Source of the DNA: Gymnopilus junonius
Lineage: Eukaryota > Basidiomycota > Agaricomycetes > Agaricales > Galerinaceae
Length of the DNA stretch: 57,427 nucleotides
Reading direction: 5' to 3'
NCBI GenBank assembly: GCA_015501075.1
Contig: JADNYJ010000222.1
Span: forward strand, 1-57,427
Shown piece by piece: positions 45,763 to 55,195 of the stretch. Each line of letters begins with the position of its first letter. The stretch's first letter is position 1. Made by a program: the position numbers and the translations under genes. The notes beneath the pieces are model-generated. The model saw only the letters and a list, made by a program, of their open reading frames with translations. It ran no database searches and had not been told where the DNA came from.

Positions 45763-47225
45763 TTGTTCACTATGCCTGCTAAAGCTTCTAAGAACTCTGC
45801 TACCACTGTCAACTCCCCTCTTAAGACTTGTAGGAGCTCCAGAAAGAGGGCTGCTTCTTTCATAGATGAGACTGCTGCTCCACCTACCAAGAAGGTTGTT
45901 ATGAGAGATGAGGGGGGTGAGACTGAGGATAAAGAAGAGAAAGGTGGATCAGCTGGTGTTAAGGGGAAGAAGGCCAAAGGAAACAAGTAAGAAGAATGAA
46001 TATTTTAGAATTAACCACTGAAATAAATTTGTTGCCAAAAACCAGTTGCAAAGAAGGGAAATAAGTATGTTGTTTTAATTTATGAAATCCCTGAGTTTTA
46101 ATCTAATCTATTCATACCTAAATTCATTTCTAGGAAACCTGATGCAAAAGTAACAGTTGAAAAATGACTCTGTATGAATGTTTATTATTGAGTAATTGAC
46201 CAGTTATTAATTTCTTTTTAGGATGGAGAAAATTCTCAAAGACAGTGGGGCTAAACCTGCTCCACCTCCTAGGCCTGTCAAGAAGACAATTACTGCTCTC
46301 CTTCTGGGTAAGTCTCTTTTATTATATTATTACATGTAATTGGTAATTTATTTATTTTCTTCAGAGTCTCTACTGCTAAGCCATTGACTTGTCAACATGT
46401 TGCTGAAATTCCAGATGAAAGTGATGGAATTCCAGCAATTCCAGAAGAGGATAGTGGTAGTGAAGATGCTGAGGAGAATGTGGTGAAGGATAAGGGAAAG
46501 GGGAGATATGTTGGTAGTGGTAGTGAGGATAAAGGGGAGAGTGAGGTTAAAGACAAGGAGAAAGATGGGGAGGAAGATGGGGAGGAAGATGAGCTTGAGG
46601 ATGAGGATGATAGTGAAGTTGAGGATAAGGGTGAGGATGGGGATGAAGGTGAAGATAAAGTTGAGGGTGAAGTTGAGGGTGAGGGTGATGGTAATGATGA
46701 AGATGTGGTCATAGATGAAGTTGACCAAGTGAAAATTGGAACTGAAGCAACCATTATTACTAAAGTTTCAGTTTCCACTGCTGCAATGGCCAACACAATT
46801 GAGGAAACAGCTCTGAGAGTAAAGTAAAGTGATTTAAACTCAAGTTAAACTATTTATTATCTTTAAAGATGGAAGTCACTCCTTGATGAACTTCAAGGTG
46901 CCAGCAAGACTACTGGTAATGTTTAATTTATTATATCAGTAATTTTTAGTGAATATTTTATTTTTGCTCATGGTAATGTGATGGGGAATACTTATGGCTG
47001 GGACAATGAACCTATGGCTGAACCCTCTGCTTTATCTCAGAAGGGCAAGGTCATGGTATATATTTCTAGCAATGATCCTTCTACAGTTGTGGCCAACTCA
47101 AACTCCCCCTTGTTTTCATGAACCATGCCTGTCTTTCATATGTCTAAGCCTCTTTTTGAGGCACTTGGAAAGAAATGCAGTACTTTGCAGTCCCCCTACA
47201 ATTCCTACAGGATTGGCTGAGTCCT
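45763..47225 (+). pseudogene. Decayed acidic multi-exon gene, repeat-associated
   Basis: ATG 45763 begins MPAKASKNSATTVNSPLKTC, then KKVVMRDEGGETEDKEEKGG. Small Lys/Pro-rich exons follow (46211-46310; MEKILKDSGAKPAPPPRPVKK). A large acidic exon at 46365-46824 is built from GAT/GAG runs (DGEEDGEEDELEDEDDSEVE). WKSLLDELQGASKTTG is at about 46870, and a final exon 46981-47225 includes YGWDNEPMAEPSALSQKGKV, with TGA at about 47118 where Arg fits. The build is like that of repeat-linked hypothetical proteins. It may belong with the KDZ-associated gene downstream, on the opposite strand. No domain recognised. Confidence 0.45.
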
Positions 47226-47366
47226 ATAGGAATCCTGTAGGATTGGGTCCAAACCAGAATTCTAATAGCAGTCCTACAGGATTCCAACAGAATTAAGCTC
47301 AAACTGCCTTAGAAACAGAATTATGAGCAGTCCTATAGGAATCCTATAGGAATCCTATAGGACTGC
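47208..47366. repeat. Cluster of CCTATAGGA / TCCTACAGGA palindromes
   Basis: Near-palindromic units TCCTATAGGA, TCCTGTAGGA and TCCTACAGGA occur about eight times, with three in a row near 47330-47360. They enclose an AATTCT-rich centre and start and end with GAGTCCTATAGG and CCTATAGGACTGC. This may be a small MITE inserted at the end of the preceding gene. Confidence 0.6.
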
Positions 47367-47462
47367 CACTAGATTATGATAATATAAGAAGAACTACACT
47401 TGTTGTGGCATATTTTTACACTAATATACACTTCTTTTATCACTATCTACTTATTCTCATAA

Positions 47463-49168
47463 CTAATCTACATCAGATTCCTCTGCTTCTTCCTCTGTCT
47501 CTGTCTTCTCATCAATCCCAATATCATCATCTTCTGTTTTCCTGAGCTGATTTCTTCTTCTGTTTTCTAATTGTGTATTTAGTGTGGATAGAACAGCATA
47601 ACATGGGATAAACCAGTTGAAGTTTCCAGGAGTCATCCCATTTGGCAATAGACTGAAAGCCTCCAAGCCATGCATTGAGTTGTTTCACAGACTTGTGTAT
47701 TAAAGGCTCAGTGACCATAAGGTTGTCCATCTGCATCATATTCAACTGTCACCAAGTTTGGGCTACATTATTAGCTGGAGCAGGATTGCAATAAGTTTGG
47801 CAAAGATAATCCTGAAGCTTGTGATTGATATAATGATAAGCATCTATGATAAACTGGGATGTGAGCTTCTATGTCTCCCCAGCTGCCATTGGTGACTGCA
47901 GTTGCAAGTACCTGACATGCTTTATCAATGCATATATAGTCAGGTCATGAGTCTTGTGTAGGATAAACTGATGCAAGGAAGTTGAGAATGTTGGTTGTTG
48001 ATTCTGAACAAGCAAATTTGGTCCATGCAATAACAATGCCACAGGGTGCACAAATTGTTTCAACACAGTAATAGTGAGCAGGGCTGAAGTAATTTGGTGG
48101 CAAAAGTGGATCACTAGCAGGATCATCATGTCATTGAGGATTGGGACCTCAGGATTTTGGTAGCCAAATGTAACTTTCAGAAGGTCACTGAAGAAGTCAG
48201 TGAATACCAGACTGGACATTGTGACAGGAGTACTTTCTGAAGATGTTCCAGTCTGTCTGATGATCTTGACAGACTGAAGTTCTATTAAGACTTCAATTGG
48301 TGCAATTACACACTAAACATCATGACACAAGAAGCAAGTGGTGTTGATCACACAATGATCCACCTTGGGAATTTGAAAGATCATTATGACAATTGTCATA
48401 TGCACAATGCTATATGTTACAGTCAGACTTCACATTGAAATCAAAGATAAGACACTTAACAGTTGGGCCCATCACAATCCCATCTAAGACCACCATCTTG
48501 ACATATTTATTTCCACCACCAGGATTATCTATAACTCACAATATAAAATAAAAATCAAAAGAACAAATCATGAATGACTTACTAGCTGTGCCATCTGATT
48601 GTTTAAAAATCTGGGTGCATTCAGGACATGAATGCTTGTCCTAAGCTCTGATAATCCCATTTTCTCCCAATACTTTGAATGCTTCAGCAGTAACTCCTTG
48701 ATATTCATACTATCATCAAGCTCAAGATCAATATGGGACTCGGCAGCTATGGTGCATATAGATTCCTGCATGAAGGCTTGCCAAGTTTGAGCTTGAGAAA
48801 GGGAGAAAGATGATGTTTTGTATATGTTGTTTCCATAATTTGGCATAGGCTGAAGCAGATGCATGGAAGTTATACATTGCATTGACAGCTGAAGAAGCAA
48901 ATAATTGATCAACCCAGAGAGCCTGTCCAATCTTGAGATAACTTGCTGAATTGAGATAAACATGTTTGAAAGTAGGTGTCTGGGTTGACTGGTCTTGATA
49001 TCGCTCATGGTCTGCAGAATAAAGAGTATTATATGAAGTACATTTCCCTGTGAGAACAGGAACATGTTTGAAGATTGAGTGGCCCTTGATCAATGTTACT
49101 TGTGGTATATCACGATCTTGGGTAGATTGCTGCAAATACTGTGGTTGGCAAGACTGTGTAACTTTCAC
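47463..49168 (-). pseudogene. KDZ-associated CxC5/CxC6-type protein (decayed)
   Basis: Minus-strand gene whose successive blocks match the cysteine-cluster proteins associated with KDZ transposases, as I know them. They are HSIFKHVPVLTGKCTSYNTL, YLNSASYLKIGQALWVDQLF (49050-48890), an ESICTIAAESHIDLELDDS block (48760-48700), KMVVLDGIVMGPT (48490), and a Cys/His cluster (HCAYDNC, LVCNCTN, 48410-48280). Then come YYCVETICAPCGIVIAWTKF (48070-48010), ICIDKACQVL and QLNAWLGGF (about 47670). The last looks like the DDE-end motif of a degenerate transposase-like domain. Several stops (for example TGA in PTQDS-PDY) and frame changes show decay. KDZ elements are multi-gene DNA transposons of basidiomycetes; the partner KDZ transposase is not in the window. 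Confidence 0.72.
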
Positions 49169-49730
49169 ATAATAAATAGGTTTAAATTAGTTATTGTACA
49201 TTGATTATGATTGTAAAGTATATACAATGCCGCCCCATGTGTGAAGGAAATATAATAGAGGGACATGTTGGAGTATAACCCTAACTGCTCTACCATTGTA
49301 TATTCCACAACATATTATCAGCTCCAAAGATTCATTGTAATGTTTCTCTCTAATACATACAACATATATATTGTGCCCTCATAGGAACATAGCTTCCAGG
49401 GAATATAATTGAGAACCTTTGGGTCACTCTTGCTCCCCCTCTAAGTAAAGATATTCAGGGCTAGACAGACAACTTCGTAACCCTTATTCCTGATATTCAA
49501 TCGCTGAATAGAGTGTAGAATAACCACTTTTGAAGCTCCACAGTATCAATAGAATATAATCATACTATACCTCCTTCTCCTCCCTCAGCCTAGGATCTCG
49601 ACAATGGGGACTGCCAATTGTGCTCATATTTTACACAGTACTTCTTTATGCACATACAATTAACCATAGATACTTAAAACTGCAATATTTTGGAACACCC
49701 AAATGATCTGAACCTTTACAGATACTACTA
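49169..49730. other. No gene; AT-rich leader upstream of the Penelope-like element
   Basis: CpG-poor until about 49590, then the composition changes. No LTR-like or inverted repeat could be delimited, so the 5' end of the Penelope-like element is not fixed. Confidence 0.4.
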
Positions 49731-50532
49731 ATGACTCAGGAATTCTGGGAGTCGGGCACTGATAAGGCTGTCGAGGTCTTGTCAGAGCTTTCGAAAGTAC
49801 ATGATGACTACCAGGATTCGTTCACAAATGCTGCCGTCACTGCCAAGAAGCAGAGCTTGACTTTTGGGTGGTAAAAGGACATGGCCGCTCTCATTGCGGA
49901 CTACGCCCTTGTCATCGCCCAAGTTTGGGAGGACAAGAAGCGTATGTTCAAGATTCCCACTCTGACTGTTGTCGATGGGAAACACAATGTCGGCCCATAT
50001 GTCACTTCGCCCCAGAAGATTGCTGAACGCGACGTTCTTGTCGCTGCAGGCGGTATTCTGGCTTCTCAGATCGAGATCATCGTCACGACATGCCACCGCG
50101 TGCTCGCGACTAAGATCGAGAAGAAGCGCGATCTTGCCGCTAAGGCGGACGTTGAGATGGTCGACGCTACCAAGCCGGGACCCGCCTTGCAATCTATCGT
50201 TGACAAGGCGATTCGACAACGTCTCAAGAACATTCGTCTCGACGAGAAGAAGAAGGTAAGTTTGCACACACCTTCCCTCCTCCACGACGCCACTAACGAG
50301 TTCTTATTCCATCCGAATATAGAAGTCGTCGGCGCCGGGTCCCTCGAAGACGCCAGCCGGTCCCTCGAAGAAGACTACGTCTTCTTCGAGCAACTCCAAG
50401 TCGAGCTCGAGCAAGCCGAAGGCCGCGTCCACCGCCGCCAACAAAAAGCTCTCCGACAAGAAGAAGACGCCGGCTGCGAAGCCCCCTCAACGTCAGGGCA
50501 ACGATCGCAAAGGAAAGGGCCGCGCGTTTTAA
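49731..50532 (+). CDS. Penelope-like element ORF1 (Lys/Ser-rich, one intron, one TAA)
   Basis: ATG 49731 starts MTQEFWESGTDKAVEVLSEL, interrupted by TAA at 49872-49874 and continuing in frame at ATG 49881 (MAALIADYALVIAQVWEDKK). A conserved-looking part (KIPTLTVVDGKHNVGPYVTS; AERDVLVAAGGILASQIEII) leads to intron 50256-50322 (67 nt, GTAAGT...CTAAC...TATAG). Spliced, the frame becomes a Ser/Lys-rich tail (KKTTSSSSNSKSSSSKPK; KKLSDKKKTPAAKPPQ) ending in TAA 50530-50532. The composition suggests an RNA- or DNA-binding partner of the RT, like Gag or ORF1p. Unspliced, the same frame runs on into the RT ORF. The true start may be 49731, with TAA a recent nonsense mutation, or 49881. Confidence 0.7.
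50256..50322 (+). other. Intron in the Penelope-like ORF1
   Basis: GTAAGT donor, CTAAC branch site at 50293-50297, TATAG acceptor, 67 nt. Its length is not a multiple of three and it contains no stop in the upstream frame, so retention fuses ORF1 to the RT frame. Confidence 0.8.
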
Positions 50533-50615
50533 ATGCGCACTCTACGCGAGGGTTAAACTCCCCATATGTGGTAAGCCCCGTACCCCCTTCTCTTTTACCT
50601 GACGCCGTACTGACC

Positions 50616-52871
50616 ATGTCTTGGAACGATGCTCTCACTTACATACACACAAACACCTCGATTGACCTTATCGCGGCTGCCCAGTTTCGTAGTAGTGTAC
50701 ATTGTTCGCCCGGCGTAGTCGTACCGCCCACCATAGCAAATCAGCTATCGGTGGGCATGAAATATATGTTTTTTTCGCGCCCCTCCTCCAAACTTATAAT
50801 GTCCGCTTGGCATGAGTTTCAACGAAGACTTAGATGGAAAATCTACTTTTTGTTTAAGGAAGGGCCTAACAGACCATTTGACCCGGACTACGCGGTCGTT
50901 AATAAACTTAAACGACGACCGCCGATGTTACCGCTTTGGATGGAGCTCGGACTCAAGAAGGGCGAGCGATACGTACGTAGTACGATCGCCAAGATCCCCG
51001 AAGAGACGGTTAAGGCGATGCGCTCGCATCCTCTTACGCCTAATACCAACGAGCTCTTGACGTTCTTATCCGAACACAACTACGTGTTGACGATGACTGA
51101 TAAGAACTTAGGCATAGCGGTCTCTGAGAGGGAGTGGCTCAGGTCTAACGAGTTAGCATTACTACAAGATCAACGCAACTACGTAGAGTTAGAATACGAA
51201 GCGGCGTGTACGATAATGCAAACAAAATGTAATGAAATGAGTGAATTGAGTCACCTTGCTTTGTTACACCTTGAACTTAGTTCTTTAAACGTCGATAAAT
51301 TCTTCGAGTCTAAAATTACTGGGGAAGGCGAAGACCATGTCTTCGCACAATTCTATGGAATCCCGAAAATCCACAAGAAACCTACCGGATTTCGTCCCAT
51401 AGTCCCTTGTCACTCCGTTTGTTTTAACCCGGCGGCTAAGTTTATTTCGAAAGAGCTCAAACCGCTAATTAAAGCGGCAGAGACGATTATACATGGCACA
51501 AAAGACATGTTGAGTCGTCTCAGCCAGATACGTATAGACGCCCGTCGCAAGTGGTTTCTTGTGACTGGCGACGTTGTCGCCTATTATCCGAACATACCGT
51601 TGGAGTCGTGCATTCAAATCGTAACAGATATGTACGCGGAGTGGTTACTTCAACACTCGGATACTGGTGAGAACGGTCTCCAAGAGGACGTAAAACGCCT
51701 CGAGATCTTTAAACGTGCCATCGAGATTGGCAATACGCATCTAATCGCACAACATGGTGATCGATTCTTTGAACAATTAAATGGCCTTGCAATGGGGGTG
51801 GCGGATTCGCCCGACCTAGCTAACTTGTATGCTTGGGAAGATGAAAGAACATGTGGTATCATGACCGACAGTAGAGTACCATTCTACGGTCGGTATATAG
51901 ACGATGCGCTAGCTATTGTTTACGCCTCTTCCGAAGAGGAGGCGCTTGATATAGTTAGTTGCATAAAAATCTCTGAATGTACAATAGAGTGGAACGTGTC
52001 GGATCATTTTGCTCCGTTCCTGGACATGATGTTATTTATTGACGCTAAAGGAGCGTTACAACACCGTCCGTACCGTAAAGCACGCAACCACCAGGAAAGA
52101 ATTCCATGGATCAGTCATCATCCCCTCGACGTTAAGCGAGGAACCTTTATCGGAGAGATGAGTAGGCTCGCCACCCTGTCTAGTCAATTCACAGACTACG
52201 CAGATGCGCTTTCAGCTTTAGCAGGCCTGTATTGTGCGCGTGGCTATCCGAGTGATCTTGTATATGCTTGGCTTAGGAAACATATCTCAGAACGATGGGA
52301 GAAAAGACTTTCTGAAGCTACTGAAAAGCCAGAGCACGACGACGTTCTTGTGCTTAAGACTGAGTATAATACAGCATGGAATTACTTTTCCGCCAGTAAA
52401 CTTGGTGAAACGGTTTTGCAATATTGGCAGCGTTACGCCGATGAGAATACCTTATCGACAGCTAGGGGAAGAGTTAATCCCCAGTACCCGCTAGTATCCG
52501 GCGGATGGCAGGGACTTACAGATGTCCATTCGAGCCTTTTGACTCGGATGCGTACTGCTGAAGGCACTGACGAGTTACCGGATATTAGAAAGATCAATAT
52601 TACAAATCGTCGAATGATAGTTTCGCGCAAACGGACGCGCAACTTATTCGACTTAACCAGTCTTTGGAAAAAGACCGTTTTACATCAGTTCGAGGTAGAT
52701 GCTTCGGAACTGGTCCAAAAGGGTCCATCCCATGACGAGGACGACACTGAAATGTCCGACCCGTCCTCCGAAGAGGAGGAGGATCAACGGGCGGCTCGTC
52801 TCGATAGAATCCATGATGAAATGGACATGGAATGGACAGCAGGACCACAGTTCTACCTAGACAACGCGTAA
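50616..52871 (+). CDS. Penelope-like reverse transcriptase, endonuclease-free (Coprina-like)
   Basis: The frame is open from 49881 (996 codons if the intron is retained). ATG 50616 gives a 751-aa RT. Motifs in order: FYGIPKIHKKPTGFRPIV, catalytic Asp in FLVTGDVVAYYPNIPL (about 51565), GLAMGVADSPDLANLY, RYIDDALAIV (Asp codons 51900-51905), FLDMMLFI and WISHHPLDVKRGTFIGEMSR. The PKIHK, YIDD, FLD and HP-xn-K signatures are those of Penelope-like RTs. No GIY-YIG nuclease follows. The C-terminus is basic then acidic (DPSSEEEEDQRAARLD). This is the build of Coprina, the telomere-associated, endonuclease-lacking Penelope-like elements described from Coprinopsis. Such RTs prime on exposed chromosome ends. 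The frame is intact. Confidence 0.88.
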   Translation: MSWNDALTYIHTNTSIDLIAAAQFRSSVHCSPGVVVPPTIANQLSVGMKYMFFSRPSSKLIMSAWHEFQRRLRWKIYFLFKEGPNRPFDPDYAVVNKLKRRPPMLPLWMELGLKKGERYVRSTIAKIPEETVKAMRSHPLTPNTNELLTFLSEHNYVLTMTDKNLGIAVSEREWLRSNELALLQDQRNYVELEYEAACTIMQTKCNEMSELSHLALLHLELSSLNVDKFFESKITGEGEDHVFAQFYGIPKIHKKPTGFRPIVPCHSVCFNPAAKFISKELKPLIKAAETIIHGTKDMLSRLSQIRIDARRKWFLVTGDVVAYYPNIPLESCIQIVTDMYAEWLLQHSDTGENGLQEDVKRLEIFKRAIEIGNTHLIAQHGDRFFEQLNGLAMGVADSPDLANLYAWEDERTCGIMTDSRVPFYGRYIDDALAIVYASSEEEALDIVSCIKISECTIEWNVSDHFAPFLDMMLFIDAKGALQHRPYRKARNHQERIPWISHHPLDVKRGTFIGEMSRLATLSSQFTDYADALSALAGLYCARGYPSDLVYAWLRKHISERWEKRLSEATEKPEHDDVLVLKTEYNTAWNYFSASKLGETVLQYWQRYADENTLSTARGRVNPQYPLVSGGWQGLTDVHSSLLTRMRTAEGTDELPDIRKINITNRRMIVSRKRTRNLFDLTSLWKKTVLHQFEVDASELVQKGPSHDEDDTEMSDPSSEEEEDQRAARLDRIHDEMDMEWTAGPQFYLDNA

Positions 52872-53885
52872 ATACCACTTGGCGACGTTCTAATGTAGGC
52901 GGACGGCTTGTATGATGCCTTAAAAGGGGAGCTTCGGCGCTAGCGTGATTGCTAAAACCCAAATTTGGCGGACTCGCTGCTGCATTGTTGGATTGCTTAA
53001 TAAGCGCTCTATAGGCGCTGAACAGGATCCCTCTTGTCGTTTTGACATGTAAAGCAAACGCTTTCGGGCGGATGGTACCTACCAATCCTCTGGACGCCTT
53101 GTTGATGTTTTTCGGAGTAGTAGTCCGGTGTAGTAGTCTTAATTGGCGAGGCACTGGGCGAGGCCTGGATTCGGATCGAGGAAGGTCGGTGCAGACTGGG
53201 AGTCCCTTCGGGGCATTAAATCCATCGTTAACATGTCGGAATCTGCGATGTACCTGTTATTAGCTCTTGAGTACTTCGGTCCCTGAGATAGACAGGAGAA
53301 GTTTGGAACGTTACAGTTACACCAACTCTCATCCGCTTATGCCCGCCCAATGCCTCTTTTGGTAGAGGCGCACAAAGACGTTGAGATTAAAAGCTTGGTA
53401 GTATCGGATTCAGCCCGTGTGGCTTAAAGCGCTAGTGCGGCGACAATATATATTGAGGGAGGGATTTGTTTCCCGACCATTGATAAAACCTCGTATGAAT
53501 TGTCCCGGGAGTGTACGTGTCCCATCGAAAGAGATGTTTGCGGATGTCTTGGACGGTCTGGATGTACGGCGAGTACCCTACGGGGGCCCAACTTAAGCAC
53601 TCGCACTCGACGGAAAGGGATCAAACCCACGCACGCCGATACGCTTTAACATCGATGCACACCTATATTTTGGGAGGTGGACTGTCGTGCATGGAAAACC
53701 AATTACCGGTCGACGATGCCAGAATCTGTAAACAGACTAAGAGCGGTCATTTTGACACTATGCGTAGAACTATTTACTGGCGTTAAACCAGTTACGATTA
53801 ATTTATCCACGGTTATGTGTGGTCGGTGCTTGGATTCACTGCTGGCCTAAGGCCAGAGCGTTCGAAAGCCTTGTTAGAAGCTTCA

Positions 53886-53903
53886 CCCTAACCGAACCCA
53901 ACC
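53886..53903 (+). repeat. Degenerate telomere-like tract
   Basis: CCCTAACCGAACCCAACC, one exact CCCTAA followed by CCGAA and CCCAA variants, lies 3' of the RT on its sense strand. That is where priming on a TTAGGG overhang would place it. A single exact hexamer is weak evidence. Confidence 0.3.
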
Positions 53904-54080
53904 GTACGTACCATCTATTGTAATGATAGAATACACAAGGATAGCTGATACAATATCTATCAAGCTAAGCCTAATATAACTGATAAATTACCATAAAGTC
54001 CTTGGTAATTACAAGGCACGTGACAGTACTATTTAGGTTTGCTCACATGCTTTTTCTTAAAATAGAATCTTGTGACCAGC

Positions 54081-54108
54081 TTAGGTAACGGGCTAGCCCG
54101 TTACCTAA
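54081..54108. repeat. 28-bp perfect palindrome
   Basis: TTAGGTAACGGGCT followed by its exact reverse complement AGCCCGTTACCTAA, centred at 54094/54095 with no spacer. It can form a cruciform or an RNA hairpin. Confidence 0.9.
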
Positions 54109-54333
54109 TCAGATCAAGGCGCGCTTGAAATTTCTCGGCCAACGCCGGACGGAGTCGAGTGACTCTTCGACCCAGCATAAAGATCGATTGCTCATCGTAC
54201 CCCGGTGTGCTCAGTCAGCCCTCGGGCTCTGACTGAGCCCGCCTCGGTCTGAGTAAGAATCCTTGTAGGATTATTAATCCTGGGGATTTCGTAAGTAAAT
54301 CGCCCTAGATATTAACTCAGCATGATCGCTGTA

Positions 54334-54379
54334 GGACCTGAAGAGCCTTTAAAAAGGCGAAAGTGGATGGAATTTGTCC
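54334..54379 (+). ncRNA. Candidate type I hammerhead ribozyme
   Basis: Core box CTGAAGA (54338-54344), then a perfect 5-bp stem II GCCTT/AAGGC with loop TAAA (54345-54358), then GAAA (54359-54362). Stem I is GGAC (54334-54337) with GTCC (54376-54379). The expected UH precedes stem I (54374-54375), putting cleavage after 54375. Stem III is very weak: A62-T74, G63-T73 and T64-A72 (54300 numbering). Minimal hammerheads with short stem III are known from Penelope-like elements, and this one lies downstream of such an RT on the same strand. The weak stem III leaves activity uncertain. Confidence 0.6.
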
Positions 54380-54484
54380 CCCAAGTTCCCACTTGTCCAT
54401 AACAGCCCCCCGGCCTTCAGTTGCAGAAAAACACCACCACCCTAAGACACTCAAAACACTAATCACATTGTGTGCAGTTTTCTC

Positions 54485-54995
54485 AGACTGGCGCCATCTC
54501 GTACCCCTCACTGAAATGTACCGCCCATGCCGCCCTCTATGACCTATACCTCTCCATTCTCTCCAATCCTCACCAAGATAAATGAGCTCAAAAATATTTC
54601 CAATCAGAGGTTAATCCCTCATTCGATAGGGAAGACTATATCACCACCCTCCTGTCACAACACCCTGCTATCCCAAAGGAATTCCGAATCTAGGCCCTTG
54701 AATGGCCTGCAAGACTCCAGCATCAATGGGATATGGCCCAGCCTCCCATTTTCTGAATGCTTCATGGACACTCTGGCTACTGGAGGCTTGTCCCAGAAAT
54801 ACGGCGTGAACTGGCTAGCCATGAAACCACCTCAGCTTTCTACTGTCATTGAATTCTGCATGACACCAGAAGGGGCACAAAATGTTCACCACATCCCATT
54901 GATGCTTATCTGGAGAACATGGTGGACTGGAGTAGCACTCATCAAGTTGGAGATAGATGGTATTCCAGACTGTGGGTGGGACGCTGCCTCACGAT
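54485..54995 (+). pseudogene. Decayed coding fragment with CpG-type stops
   Basis: One frame reads through QTGAISYPSLKCTAHAALYD, FDREDYITTLLSQHPAIPKE, ALEWPARLQHQWDMAQPP, GYWRLVPEIRRELASHETTS and WVGRCLTIG. It is broken only by TGA (54590 region), TAG, TGA and TGA. Each fits CGA or CAG to a stop by one transition. A GTAAGT follows near 54993. It is coding-like, with no family recognised. The ATG-started frame at 54527-55027 is out of phase with it and probably spurious. Confidence 0.45.
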
Positions 54996-55072
54996 TGGTA
55001 AGTATGCATGCAGGTTTTACTCTGTAACTGACAGTATTCCAACTTAGGGTTATGGGCTCTTTGTGACAGGGT

Positions 55073-55195
55073 AGGGCAGGGCAGGGCAGAGGGCAGGGCA
55101 GGGCAGGTTGCTGGCAGGACAGGTGAGATTGGAGCCAGGACAGAGGCAGGACAGAGGCAGGACAAGTGAGATCTGTGCCAGGACAGAGGAAGAAC
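55073..55195. repeat. GGGCA / GGACAGAGGCA minisatellite
   Basis: Pentamer GGGCA repeats (about eight copies, 55073-55107) run into (C)CAGGACAGAGG-type 11-bp units to about 55195. Confidence 0.85.

Larger units (their letters stand above)
52872..54330. other. CpG-rich downstream region of the Penelope-like element
   Basis: 1.46 kb with no supported gene; the minus-strand ORF 52600-53154 is the shadow of the RT and its flank. Composition matches the RT and not the surroundings, so it is probably the 3' UTR or a second truncated copy. Notable sites are a telomere-like tract at 53886-53903, a 28-bp perfect palindrome at 54081-54108 and a hairpin CTCAGTCAG...CTGACTGAG at about 54210-54237. Confidence 0.5.

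Noticed and set aside
46348..46796. Leu/Ile/Thr- and Ser-rich minus-strand ORFs
   Set aside because: Antisense of the GAT/GAG-rich acidic exon. Low-complexity shadows.
52600..53154. 184-codon minus-strand ORF
   Set aside because: Overlaps the end of the RT gene in antisense and has no motif. Long antisense frames are expected in CpG-rich DNA.
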